From Cladosporium sp. IMV 00045 (lineage: Eukaryota; Ascomycota; Dothideomycetes; Cladosporiales; Cladosporiaceae), in the NCBI GenBank assembly GCA_001931905.2, contig MSJI02000825.1:28016-92015 (forward strand): a stretch of DNA of 64,000 bases, given 5' to 3'. A program made the translations under genes and the position numbers. Of the stretch, positions 21,909-33,692 are shown piece by piece. Position 1 is the first letter of the stretch, and each line of letters starts with the position of its first letter. The notes under the pieces are model-generated. The model saw only the letters and a list, made by a program, of their open reading frames with translations, was not told where the DNA came from and searched no databases.

Positions 21909-22526
21909 GATTAACGTTTGACTTTTTGCCTCAAACTGAAGGGAGCCTCAGGGCCATATATCACAACTCATCTAGCACGCTATTACGCTATTGTTATCAT
22001 GGCCAAGTCGCTTTTACTAGGTTCTTTGAGTGAGTTGATTCATATGTGGCTCCGGTAGAGTCCATTTTATCGGATCAGTCGTCGGAACGGAGCGTCGGAT
22101 GCTCGAATTCTGTAACGTGCAGTGACCGTAAATTCTCAGAAGCCTGTAGAAGAATCAACTTGAGTTCCAGGTCAGTATTTTTCGCAGCTTTCAATATGCC
22201 TACTTTCGAGAAATCATCGGGAGCGTCATCGTCGGAAGGCGACCTTTCGAATTGGATTTTATCGGATCAAAATCAGGAAGGTCATTCTTAGTTCGCAGAC
22301 CGTTTCTTCACTGACGAATTAGATCGCGAGCATTCTCTTTCCATCAATAATTCATGCGTAACGTAGCGTCTTCTATCTCTACACCGTCGGAAACGACTCC
22401 TCTTTGCTGTCGGATGCAACTGCTCCAACGTGTTACCCTCGGAACTTAAGCAATATACAAACGACGCTCCTCGCCACATTCGCGTCTTTTCCTGCGCTCT
22501 GCATATTCACGAACCTGCTAACCAAT
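21909..22526. promoter_or_regulatory. Shared divergent promoter of IDO and kynureninase
   Basis: This 618-bp region separates the two ATGs. It contains several CGG triplets near TCGGA (for example around 22080-22100 and 22237-22265), the kind of triplet that Zn2Cys6 regulators bind. No defined inverted pair is claimed. Confidence 0.5.
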
Positions 22527-24089
22527 ATGGATTCATACGCAAAAACCCTCGTCGACCAGGTGAGTCGTCGCAAGAAGTCTCGTGGCCTGAGAATGCGCAG
22601 TCTCTGGAGTTCGCGACTGCACTCGATAACAGCACAACCACCTTCAGAGACCAATTCGTGATTCCCACAAAAGCGCAGCTCAAACGAAAGACCCTTGCCG
22701 ACAATGAGCAGACCGTCGCACCTGCGACGAGTGCCGAGGAATCTAGCATCTACTTCTGTGGCAATTCTCTGGGCTTGCAACCAAAAGCCGTCTCAGAGTA
22801 CCTTGCTTCTTACCTGAAAACTTGGGGATCCATTGGCGTCGGCGGCCATTTCACACAACTTGAGGACTCGCCTCTCACTCCTTACCAAGACATGGCTGCC
22901 GATTGTGCGAGGCGATCTGCTGATATCGTTGGAGCTTCGCCTTCCGAGATTGTCGTCATGAACACGTTGACCGTGAATTTGCATTTGATGATGGCCACTT
23001 TCTACAAGCCTACGGAGAAGAAGCACAAGATTATGCTTGAGTGGCGGCCTTTTCCTAGTGACTATGTAAATGCACTCAACTTCGAAATATGATGCAGAGA
23101 CTGACATCCCAGCGCAGTACGCCATCGAGTCGCAAATCGAGTTCCATGGGCTTGACCCAGAGAAGTCAATGCTCAAGGTCAAACCGGATGAGGGCTACAT
23201 CATATCCACCTCCCGCATTATTTCCCTCATTGACCAGCACGCCGACGAACTGGCCTTGATCCTCCTCCCCGGTATTCAGTACTACAGCGGCCAGTTCCTG
23301 GACATTCCCACTATTACGGCACACGCTCATTCCCGCGGCGTAATTATTGGCTGGGATCTTGCTCACGCTGCCGGTAATGTCGAGCTGAAGCTGCACGACT
23401 GGGATGTCGACTTTGCTTGCTGGTGCACCTACAAATACATGAACGCAGGTGCTGGCTCAATCGCTGGTGCTTTCGTCCATGAGAAACATGGTGACAGCAA
23501 GAAGAACAAGGCTTTGAAGGGGTGGTATGGTCATGACAAGTCGTCTCGTTTCTTGATGGATAACAGTAAGATCTTCGTTTTGTCTTCCACTTTGCCTCCT
23601 TTTACTAATGGTTGAGCAGAGTTCCGACCCACACCAGGAGCACAAGGTTTCCAGCTGTCGAACCCATCGATCGTTGATCTGACTTGCCTTTCCGCCTCGC
23701 TTTCTGTGTTTGACCAAACTTCCATGAAAGACCTGCGAGCCAAATCCCTCCTGCTCACAGGATATGCTGAGCACCTCCTCCACCAGATTGCCGAGAGGAA
23801 TTATGACGGAAGCTATCCGTTCGAAATTATCACACCGTCCGACCCTCTACGTCGCGGCGCACAGCTGAGCGTTTTGCTGCGTGAGGAGCTTATGGAAGAG
23901 GTCAGCGCATCTCTTGAAGCTGCAGGGATCATTTGTGACAAGAGGAAACCAGGTTGTATCCGTGTCGCCCCTGCTCCTTTGTACAACACTTTCAGCGATG
24001 TTTATCGGTTTATGCAGACGTTTGAGAATGCAGTAAGAAGGAAGGAAGCGGCCCATTCCGCTGAACATGAGGTTGAGGCGAGGCTTTGA
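22527..24089 (+). CDS. BNA5: Kynureninase (BNA5-like)
   Basis: Exons 22527..22559, 22601..23065, 23118..23565 and 23620..24089 give 471 residues. The first intron is only 41 nt (GTGAGT...CAG) and must be removed: [11 protein letters not shown] joins [10 protein letters not shown]. Kynureninase is a PLP enzyme that cleaves kynurenine or 3-hydroxykynurenine to (hydroxy)anthranilate and alanine. Seen motifs: [15 protein letters not shown] near the N-terminus, [21 protein letters not shown] (Asp that contacts the PLP nitrogen) and [10 protein letters not shown] with Schiff-base Lys K272. [15 protein letters not shown] and [14 protein letters not shown] follow near the C-terminus. It is paired head-to-head with IDO, which makes two steps of one pathway adjacent; formamidase, between them in the pathway, is not in the window. 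Confidence 0.93.
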
Positions 24090-25281
24090 GGAGGTTACCC
24101 GATACTCAATGCATGGAAGAAAGATCCGAAAAGAAAGCGATTGTGACCAATCTCAAATGCCTCAAAAAGACAACGTTCGATGGCTATGGCTCTCGATCTC
24201 ACTCGATATAACGCTTGCTACTGCTAACGATGATCCGCTACAACTGACTCTGCTCAATGAAATATATGCACCTAGAGAACTTCAGTCTCGGTCTGCGTTG
24301 CAACTCAAATGAGCCGTCCTCCGAGTTCGCTACCTATGCGTATTACACCGCCTTCGGATCTCCCCCCTTGCATCGCGAGATTTTGTCGATGTTCTCCCGG
24401 AACCCTCGCCTCAACCGTCCAGACCAGAAGGGATTCGACCAGGTGAGATCGCTACCCAGGGTAAATTCTCCACTGCTACGGAGATTCTGACCGGTCCAAG
24501 CACTCCAGAGAGGAGAATGCTAAGAATGCGAAGAGATTGGAGACTCCTTACAACTGGGCATAGTATGTCACAATGATAGGAAGTTGGCAATCACGCCATA
24601 CTTAGTTGGCCTTGGCGTCATCAGTAGACTCGAAGAAGTCTCCGGTCACGAATAGTTGCCCCATCTCGAGCACGTTCGGGAGAACGAACCGACGCAGATT
24701 CCACTTTGCCCTATCCTCCCTAATGTTCAGCCGTCTACATGACTTCATGCGTTCACAAGATGCGACCTTTCCTCCCAGAGCCCTCCCAAAGCCCTCCCAG
24801 ATGATCACTTGGGAATCCTCAGATACCACTTGTTCGGGTAGAACTCCTGTTTGCCTGAAGTTGACTGGAATGACATGCACCAACCGCTTTTGAAGTTTGC
24901 AAAATCTAAAAGTCAACAAAAGTACTTGAGATCGAAGTAGACATTCGTTCCACATCAATTGCTTTAGCCGCGGAGAAGGCAAAGCTTCCAAACGCTAAGT
25001 CAAACTAACCTTCAACGTTGCAACGCCGGCCAATCTTTAATCCAATAACATGTCTAAGAACCCAGTAGTAGCATCCTACACGCAAAACTCCGCAATCACA
25101 CCATCGCACACAGCCTCGCGATGGAAGATTCGAAAAAGTGTGAACGAACCAGAAGGAGAGTTGAAGGTAGTCAAAAGGGAGACGATCGGATGGTTGTTTG
25201 GAACGTTTCCTCACAGCATTCATCAATCCATTTGAATCTTGAATTTCATTGTTCGTTGCCAGTCGAAAGTGCTGCGCATCA
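24090..25281. other. Intergenic, possible small unrecognised gene pieces
   Basis: About 1.2 kb. Around 24300-24560 (plus) two short exon-like pieces can be read (for example REILSMFSRNPRLNRPDQ, then HSREENAKNAKRLETPYNWA ending at a stop). At 24602-24991 (minus) a 129-codon open frame looks partly protein-like. Neither matched a known family or gave a clean gene model. Confidence 0.3.
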
Positions 25282-27795
25282 ATGGCCTCCACGGGAACCA
25301 GATTCCGGTCGACGGTCGCAAAAGGTCTTGGGATACCTTACGAACCTCAGAAACCGTCGGTCGGGCACCCTCCAACGACAAATGCTTTGAAGACTTTGGG
25401 TGTTGATGGATACATCGAAGAAGAGGCGACAGTCCCTGGTTGGATCAAGAGCGTGGCACCCAAACGACATACCTTAACAGAGTATCCCAAAAGGCTGTTT
25501 CCATTCATCTATTGGATTGGTAACTACAATCTTCAATGGCTGGCTGGAGATATGGTCGCTGGAATCACGGTGGGGGCCGTGGTCGTTCCGCAGTCGATGG
25601 CATATGCCCAATTGGCAGAGCTGCCTGTTGAATATGGACTATACACATCCTTCATGGGCGTGCTTATCTATTTCTTCTTTGCCACTTCAAAGGATATAAC
25701 GATCGGTGTAAGTGAATCTTAGCTTTTTTGGAACGCTCGATTTACTGACATGCGACAACAGCCTGTTGCGGTCATGTCTCTTTTGGTCGGAGACGTCGTT
25801 CTCGCTGCAAGAGAGTCCAATCCAGATATACCAGGACATGTCGTCGCTTCGGCACTTTCCGTCATCTCTGGTGGAATCATCTGCTTTCTTGGATTGGTAC
25901 GGTGTGGATGGATTGTCGAGCTCATCTCACTCAGCTCTGTTTGCTCCTTTGTCACAGGAGCAGCCTTTACCATTGCATGCGGGCAGGTAGGTCAACAAGT
26001 CCCATATTCTTCTGTCTGGTTAATCATGTGCTAATGATTCCAGGTCAGGAAAATTATGGGATTAACCGGTTTTTCCACCCGTGACGGTGCATATCTTTCG
26101 GTCATCCGCACCCTCAAGCATCTTCCCGAAACAAAGCTTGACGCCGTTCTCGGCCTGACAGCATTGTTGATGCTTTACCTGATTCGTTCTGGGTTTAATT
26201 ACCTTGCGAAGAAGCAACCACATCGCCAAAAGACCTGGTTCTTTTGCAGCACGCTCAGAACAGCTTTTGTTATTCTGCTCTACACATTGATCAGCTGGCT
26301 TATGAACCTCAACCTGCCTAATCATGACGCTGATCTCTCGCCAATCAGCATCATTGGCGATGTTCCTCGTGGCTTTCAAGTAAGTCAAAAGCCTCGAGTC
26401 ACAAGCGACATCATCTCCATCTTTGCCGACAAGCTACCCGCCACGGTGATCGTGCTACTCATCGAGCACATCTCAATCTCGAAATCCTTTGGACGAGTGA
26501 ATGGATACACTATCAATCCTTCGCAAGAGATGGTCGCTATTGGCGTGACAAACTTGCTTGGACCATTCCTTGGGTCTTACCCAGCTACCGGATCGTTCTC
26601 TCGAACAGCCATCAAGGCAAAAGCTGGAGTACGGACACCCTTAGCAGGCGTGATTTCAGCAGTAGTCGTGCTACTCGCTATTTATGCACTTCCCGCTGTC
26701 TTCTTCTACATCCCGGACGCAGCTCTTGCAGCTGTTATCATTCATGCCGTACTAGACCTTTTGACGCCCCCGAAGGACCTTTACCAGTTCTGGAAAGCCT
26801 CTCCACCAGATGCCATCATCTTCGTTATTGGCGTTTTTATCATCGTGTTCTCGACTGTTGAATACGGTATTTATGTCACAGTCTCGCTTTCGGCAGCAGT
26901 GCTCTTATTCCGCTTTTTCAAGGCCAAGGGACGATTCATTGGTCCCGTCCAGACGACGAAGCTCAATGGAGACCATACGAGAGCTTCCACCAGCTCTAGC
27001 GCCACGCCAACCGATCAAGCAACACCCAATGTCAAAGATCTCTCCAAGTGTCATGGCGGGGATGGACGACCAATCTTTCTTCCTCTCACCCATTCAGACG
27101 GCTCAAACCCAAAAATTTCAGTGCATCATCCCTATCCAGGCATATTCATCTACCGCTTTGCGGAAGAGCTATGCTACCTGAACGCAAGCCGTTACCTGGA
27201 CGACATGGCTCAAACTATTCTGAATGAGACACAAATGACTGCTCCAAACATGAGGGCGAAGAAAGGTGACCGTCAGTGGAACGATACACGCAAGAGCCCT
27301 TACGACCCTGAGAACGATCCTCGGCCAACGCTGAAGGCAGTGGTTCTTGACTTCTCATCCGTCCACAATTTGGATATTACAACGGTGCAGGCTTTCATCG
27401 ATATCAGAGCTCAATTGAATCGACACACTTCTCCCTATAAAGCGAGGTGGTATTTCGCCTCGGTGAATAGCCCATGGACTAAGCGTGCCTTGTCAGCAGC
27501 TGGATTTGACAGTCAGGAGGAAGACGCTCCGAGTCATCCGCGGAACGGGCTATTGCTGGCGGAGATCGGAAGCGGTGATAGAGATACAGCTACAGCGACT
27601 CAGAAGCCTCAGCATGTTGATGTGCCCGGTAGCTTTGAAAATCTAGAGGCCAACGTACAAGAGAAGTCTCGCGGTAGCAAATCCGTGGTGCCCGAGACTC
27701 GACTTGGTCTGGTCACTGGCTTGAACTGGACATCATTCTACCCTGACGTGCAGAGCGCTTGGGAGGGTGCTCTTCACGATGCTCAAAAGTTGTAA
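25282..27795 (+). CDS. SulP-family sulfate permease
   Basis: Exons 25282..25707, 25762..25986 and 26044..27795 give 800 residues with all introns in phase 0. It is a plasma-membrane sulfate transporter related to Neurospora CYS-14 and Aspergillus SutB. The SulP signature region is WLAGDMVAGITVGAVVVPQSMAYAQLA with VEYGLYTSFMGVLIY. Further membrane segments follow (VMSLLVGDVVLAA, LISLSSVCSFVTGAAFTIACGQV). GSYPATGSFSRTAIKAKAGVRTPLAG is a strongly conserved SulP motif. The C-terminal ~250 residues hold a STAS domain (LKAVVLDFSSVHNLDITTVQAFIDI) interrupted by low-complexity linkers. It lies just downstream of kynureninase but has its own promoter space. Confidence 0.93.
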
Positions 27796-28880
27796 TTGTA
27801 GATCGCACACCAGTTGCAAGATATATTACCAATACAATATAAAGTACAGTAGCTTTGCAAACAAAACGCACCGTCAACCTGCATCAAATCTACGCACTTC
27901 ATGCTAAAGCTGAGATGGGCACAAAGCCGTCTCGTTTTAAATCCTCTCATCTCAAAGCAAAGGCAAAGTGTCCCGAATCCACGTGGCCGACTCAACGAAC
28001 GGAACGTGCCCCTGGTACATGTCCACCACGAAGTCAACAACCAGGTCATCCACGACAGCTGCCAGAAAGAGCGGTACACCACAGGTGACCACCGCAAATA
28101 CGAGACGTCAGGAACAACGGCGTTGACATCTACTGTCCGAACTCCACCCCCACCAGCACGACGACGATTGCATCCGAACCAAGCAGCGTCGAACCCAAGA
28201 ACATCTCTGATGACCATGATTACCCATTCGGCGCTTGAAGATCAATATGGAGGACCGATGCATAGCTACTCTCCTGAAAGCGTTATGGCCAAACAATATG
28301 TAGCCTCACAACCTCACATAGCCAGAGACTCAAGCGCTGAGAAGCACCTTCGTTTCTTCCATATTGCGATAAATTGCCGACTTGCGCCAAGATGCTTTTC
28401 GGGGGGTGATATGTTGCATTGCCTTGGAGGAGATACGTTTGTGGCGTTGCTAAATTTTGCACAAAAGGCTTGGACAAGGTGGGGGCGTATGTGACATATC
28501 ACTTTCTAAAATCACTACCTTGACTTTAGCCGACGAGTTGAGCATTGATCCATAGATTTTTGCAGAGACACTTTCGATTGCCTACGTACTTGAAATTGAC
28601 TGAAAGGTGCCGCAAAAGCAGATCTTCAAGCATTGCCATCATCGGAAAAGCGCTCCGTGATGAGATGTTTGGCCGGTAAGAGCTTCGAGCCGCTGCCCCA
28701 TTCGTTGCGGAGTATGAAGTCGATAGTTTCAGTGCTTCCGAATACGTAGAAGACTGACCAGCTTGTTTCCAATAGAGCGAGTGACAAGTCAGATGAGATC
28801 GTCCATCACGCCTATATGAGGTATTGGTCCTGCTCTCAGCCTGGAGGCACATTACACTGGTAAAATAGAAGGGTTTGAAG
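27796..28880. other. Intergenic, no gene seen
   Basis: Open frames here (up to about 197 codons) have repetitive, non-protein-like translations and no introns or family motifs. The 3' part should contain the promoter of the oxidase gene. Confidence 0.5.
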
Positions 28881-30754
28881 ATGAGGATTTTGATCGCGTT
28901 CTTGAGCTTGTTGGCCTCTTTGAGCATTGCGGCATCCTTGCAAAAACGAGCTGCGGTCGATGATTGCCGAAGTCAAGCTTCAGTTCCGACTGACAAGTCA
29001 GGATCCTCTACTTGGAATGCGGACATCAGACCATTCAACTCGCGAGTCCTTTACACACCTGCAGCTGTCGCAATACCCACAACGATCGCGCAGATCCAAG
29101 CATCAGTCAATTGCGGACGCACTTCTGGAGTCAAAGTCACCGCCAAATCTGGTGGTCATTCTTACGCATCGCTCGGTCTCGGCGGCAGGAATGGGCATCT
29201 AGTAATTGTACTTGATCGTAAGTGCTGTCTAGATCCCAAAACGTACACTGTCAACAAAGACTGATCGAGTTTACCAGGCATGTTCAATGTCACATTAAAC
29301 AAAACGACAAACATCGCTACTGTACAACCCGGTGCCAGGCTCGGGCATGTTACCAACGAACTCTTCAAACAAGGCAACAGAGCTATCTCGGCAGGAACCT
29401 GTCCAGGGTAAGATCACGCCCGAAAGAGATCGATCTGTCGCATCACAACATAAGCGAAACTAGCAAAGAATCATCCCTAACGCCTTCCAGTGTCGGTGTG
29501 AGTGGCCATGCACTTCATGGCGGATATGGAATGAGCTCCCACAAGTACGGCCTTGCGACGGACTGGATCATCGGCATGACCACAATCCTGGCGAACGGAA
29601 CCATAATGCAGTGCAATGCGACATCAAATGCGGACCTATTCTGGGGCCTTCGAGGAGGGGGATCGAATCTTGGAATTGTCGCATCTTATTTGTTCAACAC
29701 CTTCGAGGCTCGAAACATTACTGTGTTTAATATACCAATCAGAGGTTGGAACACGACCACCGCTCCTAAACATTTGGCAACCTTGGGTATGAAATACCCA
29801 TCTTCTCCGTCACTTGACCAAGACCGCGTATAGTCTTGCTCGTCGAATACTTGGACTGACCTTCCTTCAGTATGGCGACCTTCCTGGATGGCGACTCGAA
29901 CAATCATTTCGATAGCAGAAGTGTGGCTTGTGATCACTTAGTCGCACGGGATCCGCATTCATTCAAGGCCAGTTGGCTGACGAACTTCTACAGGAGAGTT
30001 ACACGAAGACAACAATGCCAGCTGACCTCACAATGCGAATGTTTGCCTCCAGCTACCAGACGAACTTCGAAGGGCTATACTTTGGCGACGTCGCCGGGCT
30101 CAGAGCAGCCTTGAAGCCATTAGTAGATCAAACCGGACTGACGATTCAAACTGCCACAACGAAGACTTGGCTCGACGGATTTGCTCACTACGCCAATGCC
30201 GCAACAGATCCTACCACGCCGTATTCTATGGTACGTTGTCCCCAGGCTTAAATCGCTACGATCGCTTACCATCTCTGTAGCAAGAGACATTCTACGCAAA
30301 AAGCCTGATGCTCAAAGGTCTCAATGGCACCTCAGCGAAGAGTTTCGTCGACTACTGGTACAATGTCGGTCCGACCAATAGGCGAAACCGGTGGTTCCAG
30401 TTTGATCTTCACGGCGGCGCTTATTCTGGCGTTCCCAACGGCGACTTCAGTGCCTCATCGTATGCCCACAGAGACAAGCTATATCTCATCCAGTTCTGTG
30501 ACAGCATCTTCGGCGGCTCGTTCCCGTCGAATGGGTTTTCCTTCCTGGACAACTTCGTGTCCAATGTCACGGCATCTTTGCTGTCTTCAGATTGGGGCAT
30601 GTACATCAACTATGCCGACTCTCTACTCGATCAGACCATGGCGGGACAGATACATTATGGGAAGAACTTGGAGCGGTTACAAAGATTGAAGGCGGTCTAT
30701 GATCCAAAGGAGCTGTTCAGTAACCCGCAGTCGGTCCGGCCGGTGGCAACATAG
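28881..30754 (+). CDS. Secreted FAD-linked oxidase, berberine-bridge-enzyme-like
   Basis: Exons 28881..29217, 29278..29407, 29491..29786, 29968..30230 and 30281..30754 give 499 residues. The ATG at 28881 opens a signal peptide (MRILIAFLSLLASLSIAASLQKR, with a KR that may be processed). The FAD-binding domain (FAD_binding_4) contains AKSGGHSYASLG (H93, the histidyl-FAD position). C154 in GTCPGVGVSGHALHGGYG is the cysteinyl-FAD position, so bicovalent flavin attachment is expected. The BBE C-terminal motif region is NYADSLL...YGKNLERLQRLKAVYDPKELFSNPQSV. Such enzymes oxidise sugars or secondary metabolites. It may belong with nearby catabolic genes, but nothing in the sequence fixes a substrate. 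The third intron (181 nt) is the longest and least certain. Confidence 0.88.
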
Positions 30755-31376
30755 CTTCGGCCTGGATGAAGTCTTGGACGGCAAATTTGTGTCCAGAACG
30801 TTTCTTTTTTGAAGATTATTGGATGTTTCTCGTCGAAAGGACACATTGTCGTAGATATTGGATCAAAATCGAAGCGAGAGGAATGATGACTGTGATGATC
30901 AAGTTTTCTCCTTACATTCTACAACGATCAATAAGATACTTGTAATTGTTGACGGTAAAGACCGAACAAAGTTCCTCAATGTCTTCGCATATCTAGATCG
31001 CAAGATAACGTATTCTCCGATCGATTTAACATTTTCCAATCACCTTAATGATACTATACGCGATCATTACTATACGCGATCATGATTCTGTGGTTCACTA
31101 ACAAAATCGTCTCATTCACGCCGATCATGTCGTCGTTATCGAGGGGTTTTCTTTGTAAACAAGCATGCCGTCGAATCGCGCATGCTGATTGGCCAGAAAC
31201 CCCAGAAATTCTGCGGCATGTGAAACTGCCCGCATGGGACTTTTGGAAGAGCAGATGACCCTGCGCGCGTGGTTGTTCAGCAAAGCAAGGAGTCGTTCCT
31301 ATACACACAGGCAGGCCGAGGGGACTCCTTCGTTTCTCTCTCTCCCAAGTCGCTCAGCAACATCTGATTGCCCAGC
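30755..31376. other. Intergenic, no gene seen
   Basis: About 620 bp of moderately AT-rich sequence with a local near-duplication ATACTATACGCGATCATTACTATACGCGATCAT at about 31051-31083. No coding signal. It should hold the NUC1 promoter at its right end. Confidence 0.5.
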
Positions 31377-32390
31377 ATGAGCAAATTTACCCTCGCCGCC
31401 GTCGCCGCCTCGTCCGCTGCCGTAGGAGCAGCAACCACCGCCGTCTTGTTCGGATCTCGCAGACAGCCAGAGCCCGTTCAGTCAGTCGCAACGACCTCAA
31501 CGACCATCACCAGCCCAGCAAAGACCACCCCTTCCCCTCCAGCGCCCGTACCTATCGGAGCAATCGACCCTAAAGCCCTCGCAGCCGCCGCACCCGTCGA
31601 CCCATCAGGCCTGTTCCAATATGGCTTCCCAGGCCCGGTCTCTGACCTGCGCAACGCCTCCTCCCTGACCTCCTCATACAACCGCACAACTCGCAACCCC
31701 AACTGGGTCGCCGAGCACATCACACCCGCCTCCGTGCTGCTACGAGAGGGCGACCGCAGACACTCGGTGTTCGAGGAAGACATGAGCATTCCTGAGAAGT
31801 TCCGCGCGAAGCTGAAGGACTACTTCCGCTCGGGCTATGACAGAGGCCACCAAGTCCCCGCGGCGGACTGCAAGTGGTCGCAAGAGGCTATGAACGCGAC
31901 TTTCGCCCTGTCGAACATGTGTCCGCAGGTCGGCGAGGGTTTCAACAGGGACTACTGGGCGCACTTTGAGGATTTCTGCCGTCGCTTGACGACTTTCTAC
32001 CCTTCCGTGAGGATTGTCACCGGGCCTTTGTACCTGCCTAAGAAGGAGGCGGATGGCAGGTGGAAGGTCAGCTACGAGGTGATCGGCTCGCCGCCCAATG
32101 TTGCCGTGCCGACTCATTTCTACAAGATCATTTACGCCGAGGACGGCAAGGCGGGTGGGAATGTCAGTCTGGCGGCTTTCGTGCTGCCGAACGACAGGAT
32201 CGCGAACGACAAGCCGCTGAAGGACTTTGAGGTGCCTGTCGATGCTCTTGAGAGGGCTTCTGGACTTGAGTTCGCTAGCTTGCTCCCGCCTGTAAGGAGA
32301 AAGCAGCTTTGCAAAGAGGTCAGCTGCTCAATCATCGTGAAGGAGTACGCGGATAGACAGAAGGCTTTCGCGAAGCCCAGTCCGAAGTAG
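31377..32390 (+). CDS. NUC1: Mitochondrial DNA/RNA non-specific nuclease (NUC1/EndoG)
   Basis: A single exon of 337 residues, ATG at 31377. The N-terminus is a basic/hydrophobic mitochondrial leader with an Ala-rich membrane-like stretch (TLAAVAASSAAVGAATTAVLFG), then a Pro/Thr linker. The DNA/RNA endonuclease core has QYGFPGPVSDLR and YNRTTRNPNWVAEHIT. The catalytic DRGH is in RSGYDRGHQVPAADCKWS, with general base H158. NATFALSNMCPQVGEGFNRDYW (Mg-binding Asn) and RIVTGPLYLP follow. NUC1 is the main mitochondrial nuclease of fungi and takes part in mtDNA handling and programmed death. The gene looks intact. Confidence 0.94.
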   Translation: MSKFTLAAVAASSAAVGAATTAVLFGSRRQPEPVQSVATTSTTITSPAKTTPSPPAPVPIGAIDPKALAAAAPVDPSGLFQYGFPGPVSDLRNASSLTSSYNRTTRNPNWVAEHITPASVLLREGDRRHSVFEEDMSIPEKFRAKLKDYFRSGYDRGHQVPAADCKWSQEAMNATFALSNMCPQVGEGFNRDYWAHFEDFCRRLTTFYPSVRIVTGPLYLPKKEADGRWKVSYEVIGSPPNVAVPTHFYKIIYAEDGKAGGNVSLAAFVLPNDRIANDKPLKDFEVPVDALERASGLEFASLLPPVRRKQLCKEVSCSIIVKEYADRQKAFAKPSPK

Positions 32391-32835
32391 TGGATGATGT
32401 GAACCTGCATTTCCGACGGGCGCATGGACGGCGCCATTGACACGATAGGTAGTAGCGTGAGCGGCGCATAGCATAACATCGCGCACGCACGCAAGGCATG
32501 GCATTTGCAGTGGAGTTTTGTAGCATATTCATACAGCCATCTCTTTCTACCTCCTCAAATTTTGAAGCGCTTTCTCCGGGCCAGTTGATCATTACAGGCC
32601 GAATCCTCGATATCTCCCCATCTCTTGATCCAATATCATACAGTAACACTTCCGCGTCGCAGCCAGCGCCGAAAGAAGCAAATTTCTCCAAAGCACTCGT
32701 CCTCCCTCATCGCCTTGTTCGTACAAGCCCACAGATCCACGAATCAATGATTATCCATCGTATGCAGAAGTTTTCTCTTCCCGCCTCTTCATTCTATTTC
32801 CTCTCTCATTTCAACATCTCTTCCTTTCCAATCCC
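32391..32835. other. Convergent 3' spacer
   Basis: This 445-bp region lies between the ends of NUC1 (plus) and TIM13 (minus). No coding feature was recognised. Confidence 0.55.
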
Positions 32836-33135
32836 TTACTGACCCTTCTGCACATGGGTCAAGTACTGCCTGCTAGTCGTGTTCCAGGCGGCCATGTACT
32901 TCTCCATGCAGTTGGTGTAGCAAGTCTGCTCGCCGGAGGAGAGGGAAGAGCCGGGCGTGGGCACGCAGCGCTCGAAGCAGTGTTCGTTGAGTTTCTGCGC
33001 ATGTTTGTCAGAAGGTGGTTCTCAGGGGTTGGTGTGCTTTTGCGCCTTTCTTACTTCGACCAGAGCGCGGGCGTTGCTGATGGCGGCTTGCTGGCGCACT
33101 TGCTGCATCACTTCGGTCTTTGCGTTGGCGGACAT
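32836..33135 (-). CDS. TIM13: Small TIM chaperone Tim13
   Basis: Two short exons, 33135..33055 and 32994..32836 (60-nt intron GTAAGA...CAG, phase 0), give 79 residues. The protein begins MSANAKTEVMQQVRQQAA and carries the twin CX3C motif of small Tim proteins: CFERC and CYTNC, separated by VPTPGSSLSSGEQT, followed by MEKYMAAWN. Small Tims act as hexamers in the mitochondrial intermembrane space. Tim8-Tim13 hands inner- and outer-membrane precursors across. The SSGEQ spacer and length favour Tim13 over Tim8, 9 or 10. No exon is long enough to stand out as an open frame, so the gene is easily missed. Confidence 0.92.
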
Positions 33136-33692
33136 TTTGGCGGTGCTATTTCGATGAGGTGGTCGGTGAGGTAGTTTGCTTTGGGGTTGCGGTATGGATA
33201 TGTAGGGGTTTGGTATAGTGATATGTGACGTTCAAGTTGGTTGCCCTCAAGATGTTTCTCACCTTCGAACTGCCCAGTCGATGGCGTCGTCTGAAGTCGA
33301 TATCTGCGAGGTTCGGCCGAGAGATTTCCCCGATCCTGGACAGATCGTTTGGTTCTTCGATCAAAGGTCCTTTATTTCATGTGTTCTTATTATTCTGAGA
33401 TCGCTACGGCGGAATCATTGTCAAGCCAGCTTGGGACCAGAACGTTTCCTTGAAAGTCTGATGTTAAAACAGTCGTAGCCCGAGCGCACGAGCAGCCGGC
33501 ATGGACATCTTCATCAATCGTTGTCTGCTTATTAGTAGATTGAAATGCAGTGCTGCAAAATGTACGAGGAAACCTGATGCATAGTAAGATTTCTATAAGT
33601 TACTTGAACGCTCAAAAATATGCATCTAGTATCTGGCATGCACACTGCCGCCTTTGACCGTCCCTATCGTACATGTACACACCCCCAACGGG
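33136..33692. other. Intergenic, TIM13 upstream region
   Basis: This 557-bp region holds the TIM13 promoter on its left and the 3' flank of the mitochondrial TPR-like gene on its right. No coding feature seen. Confidence 0.5.

Noticed and set aside
27901..28494. 197-codon frame between the permease and the oxidase
   Set aside because: No ATG-supported start with protein-like sequence, no family signal.
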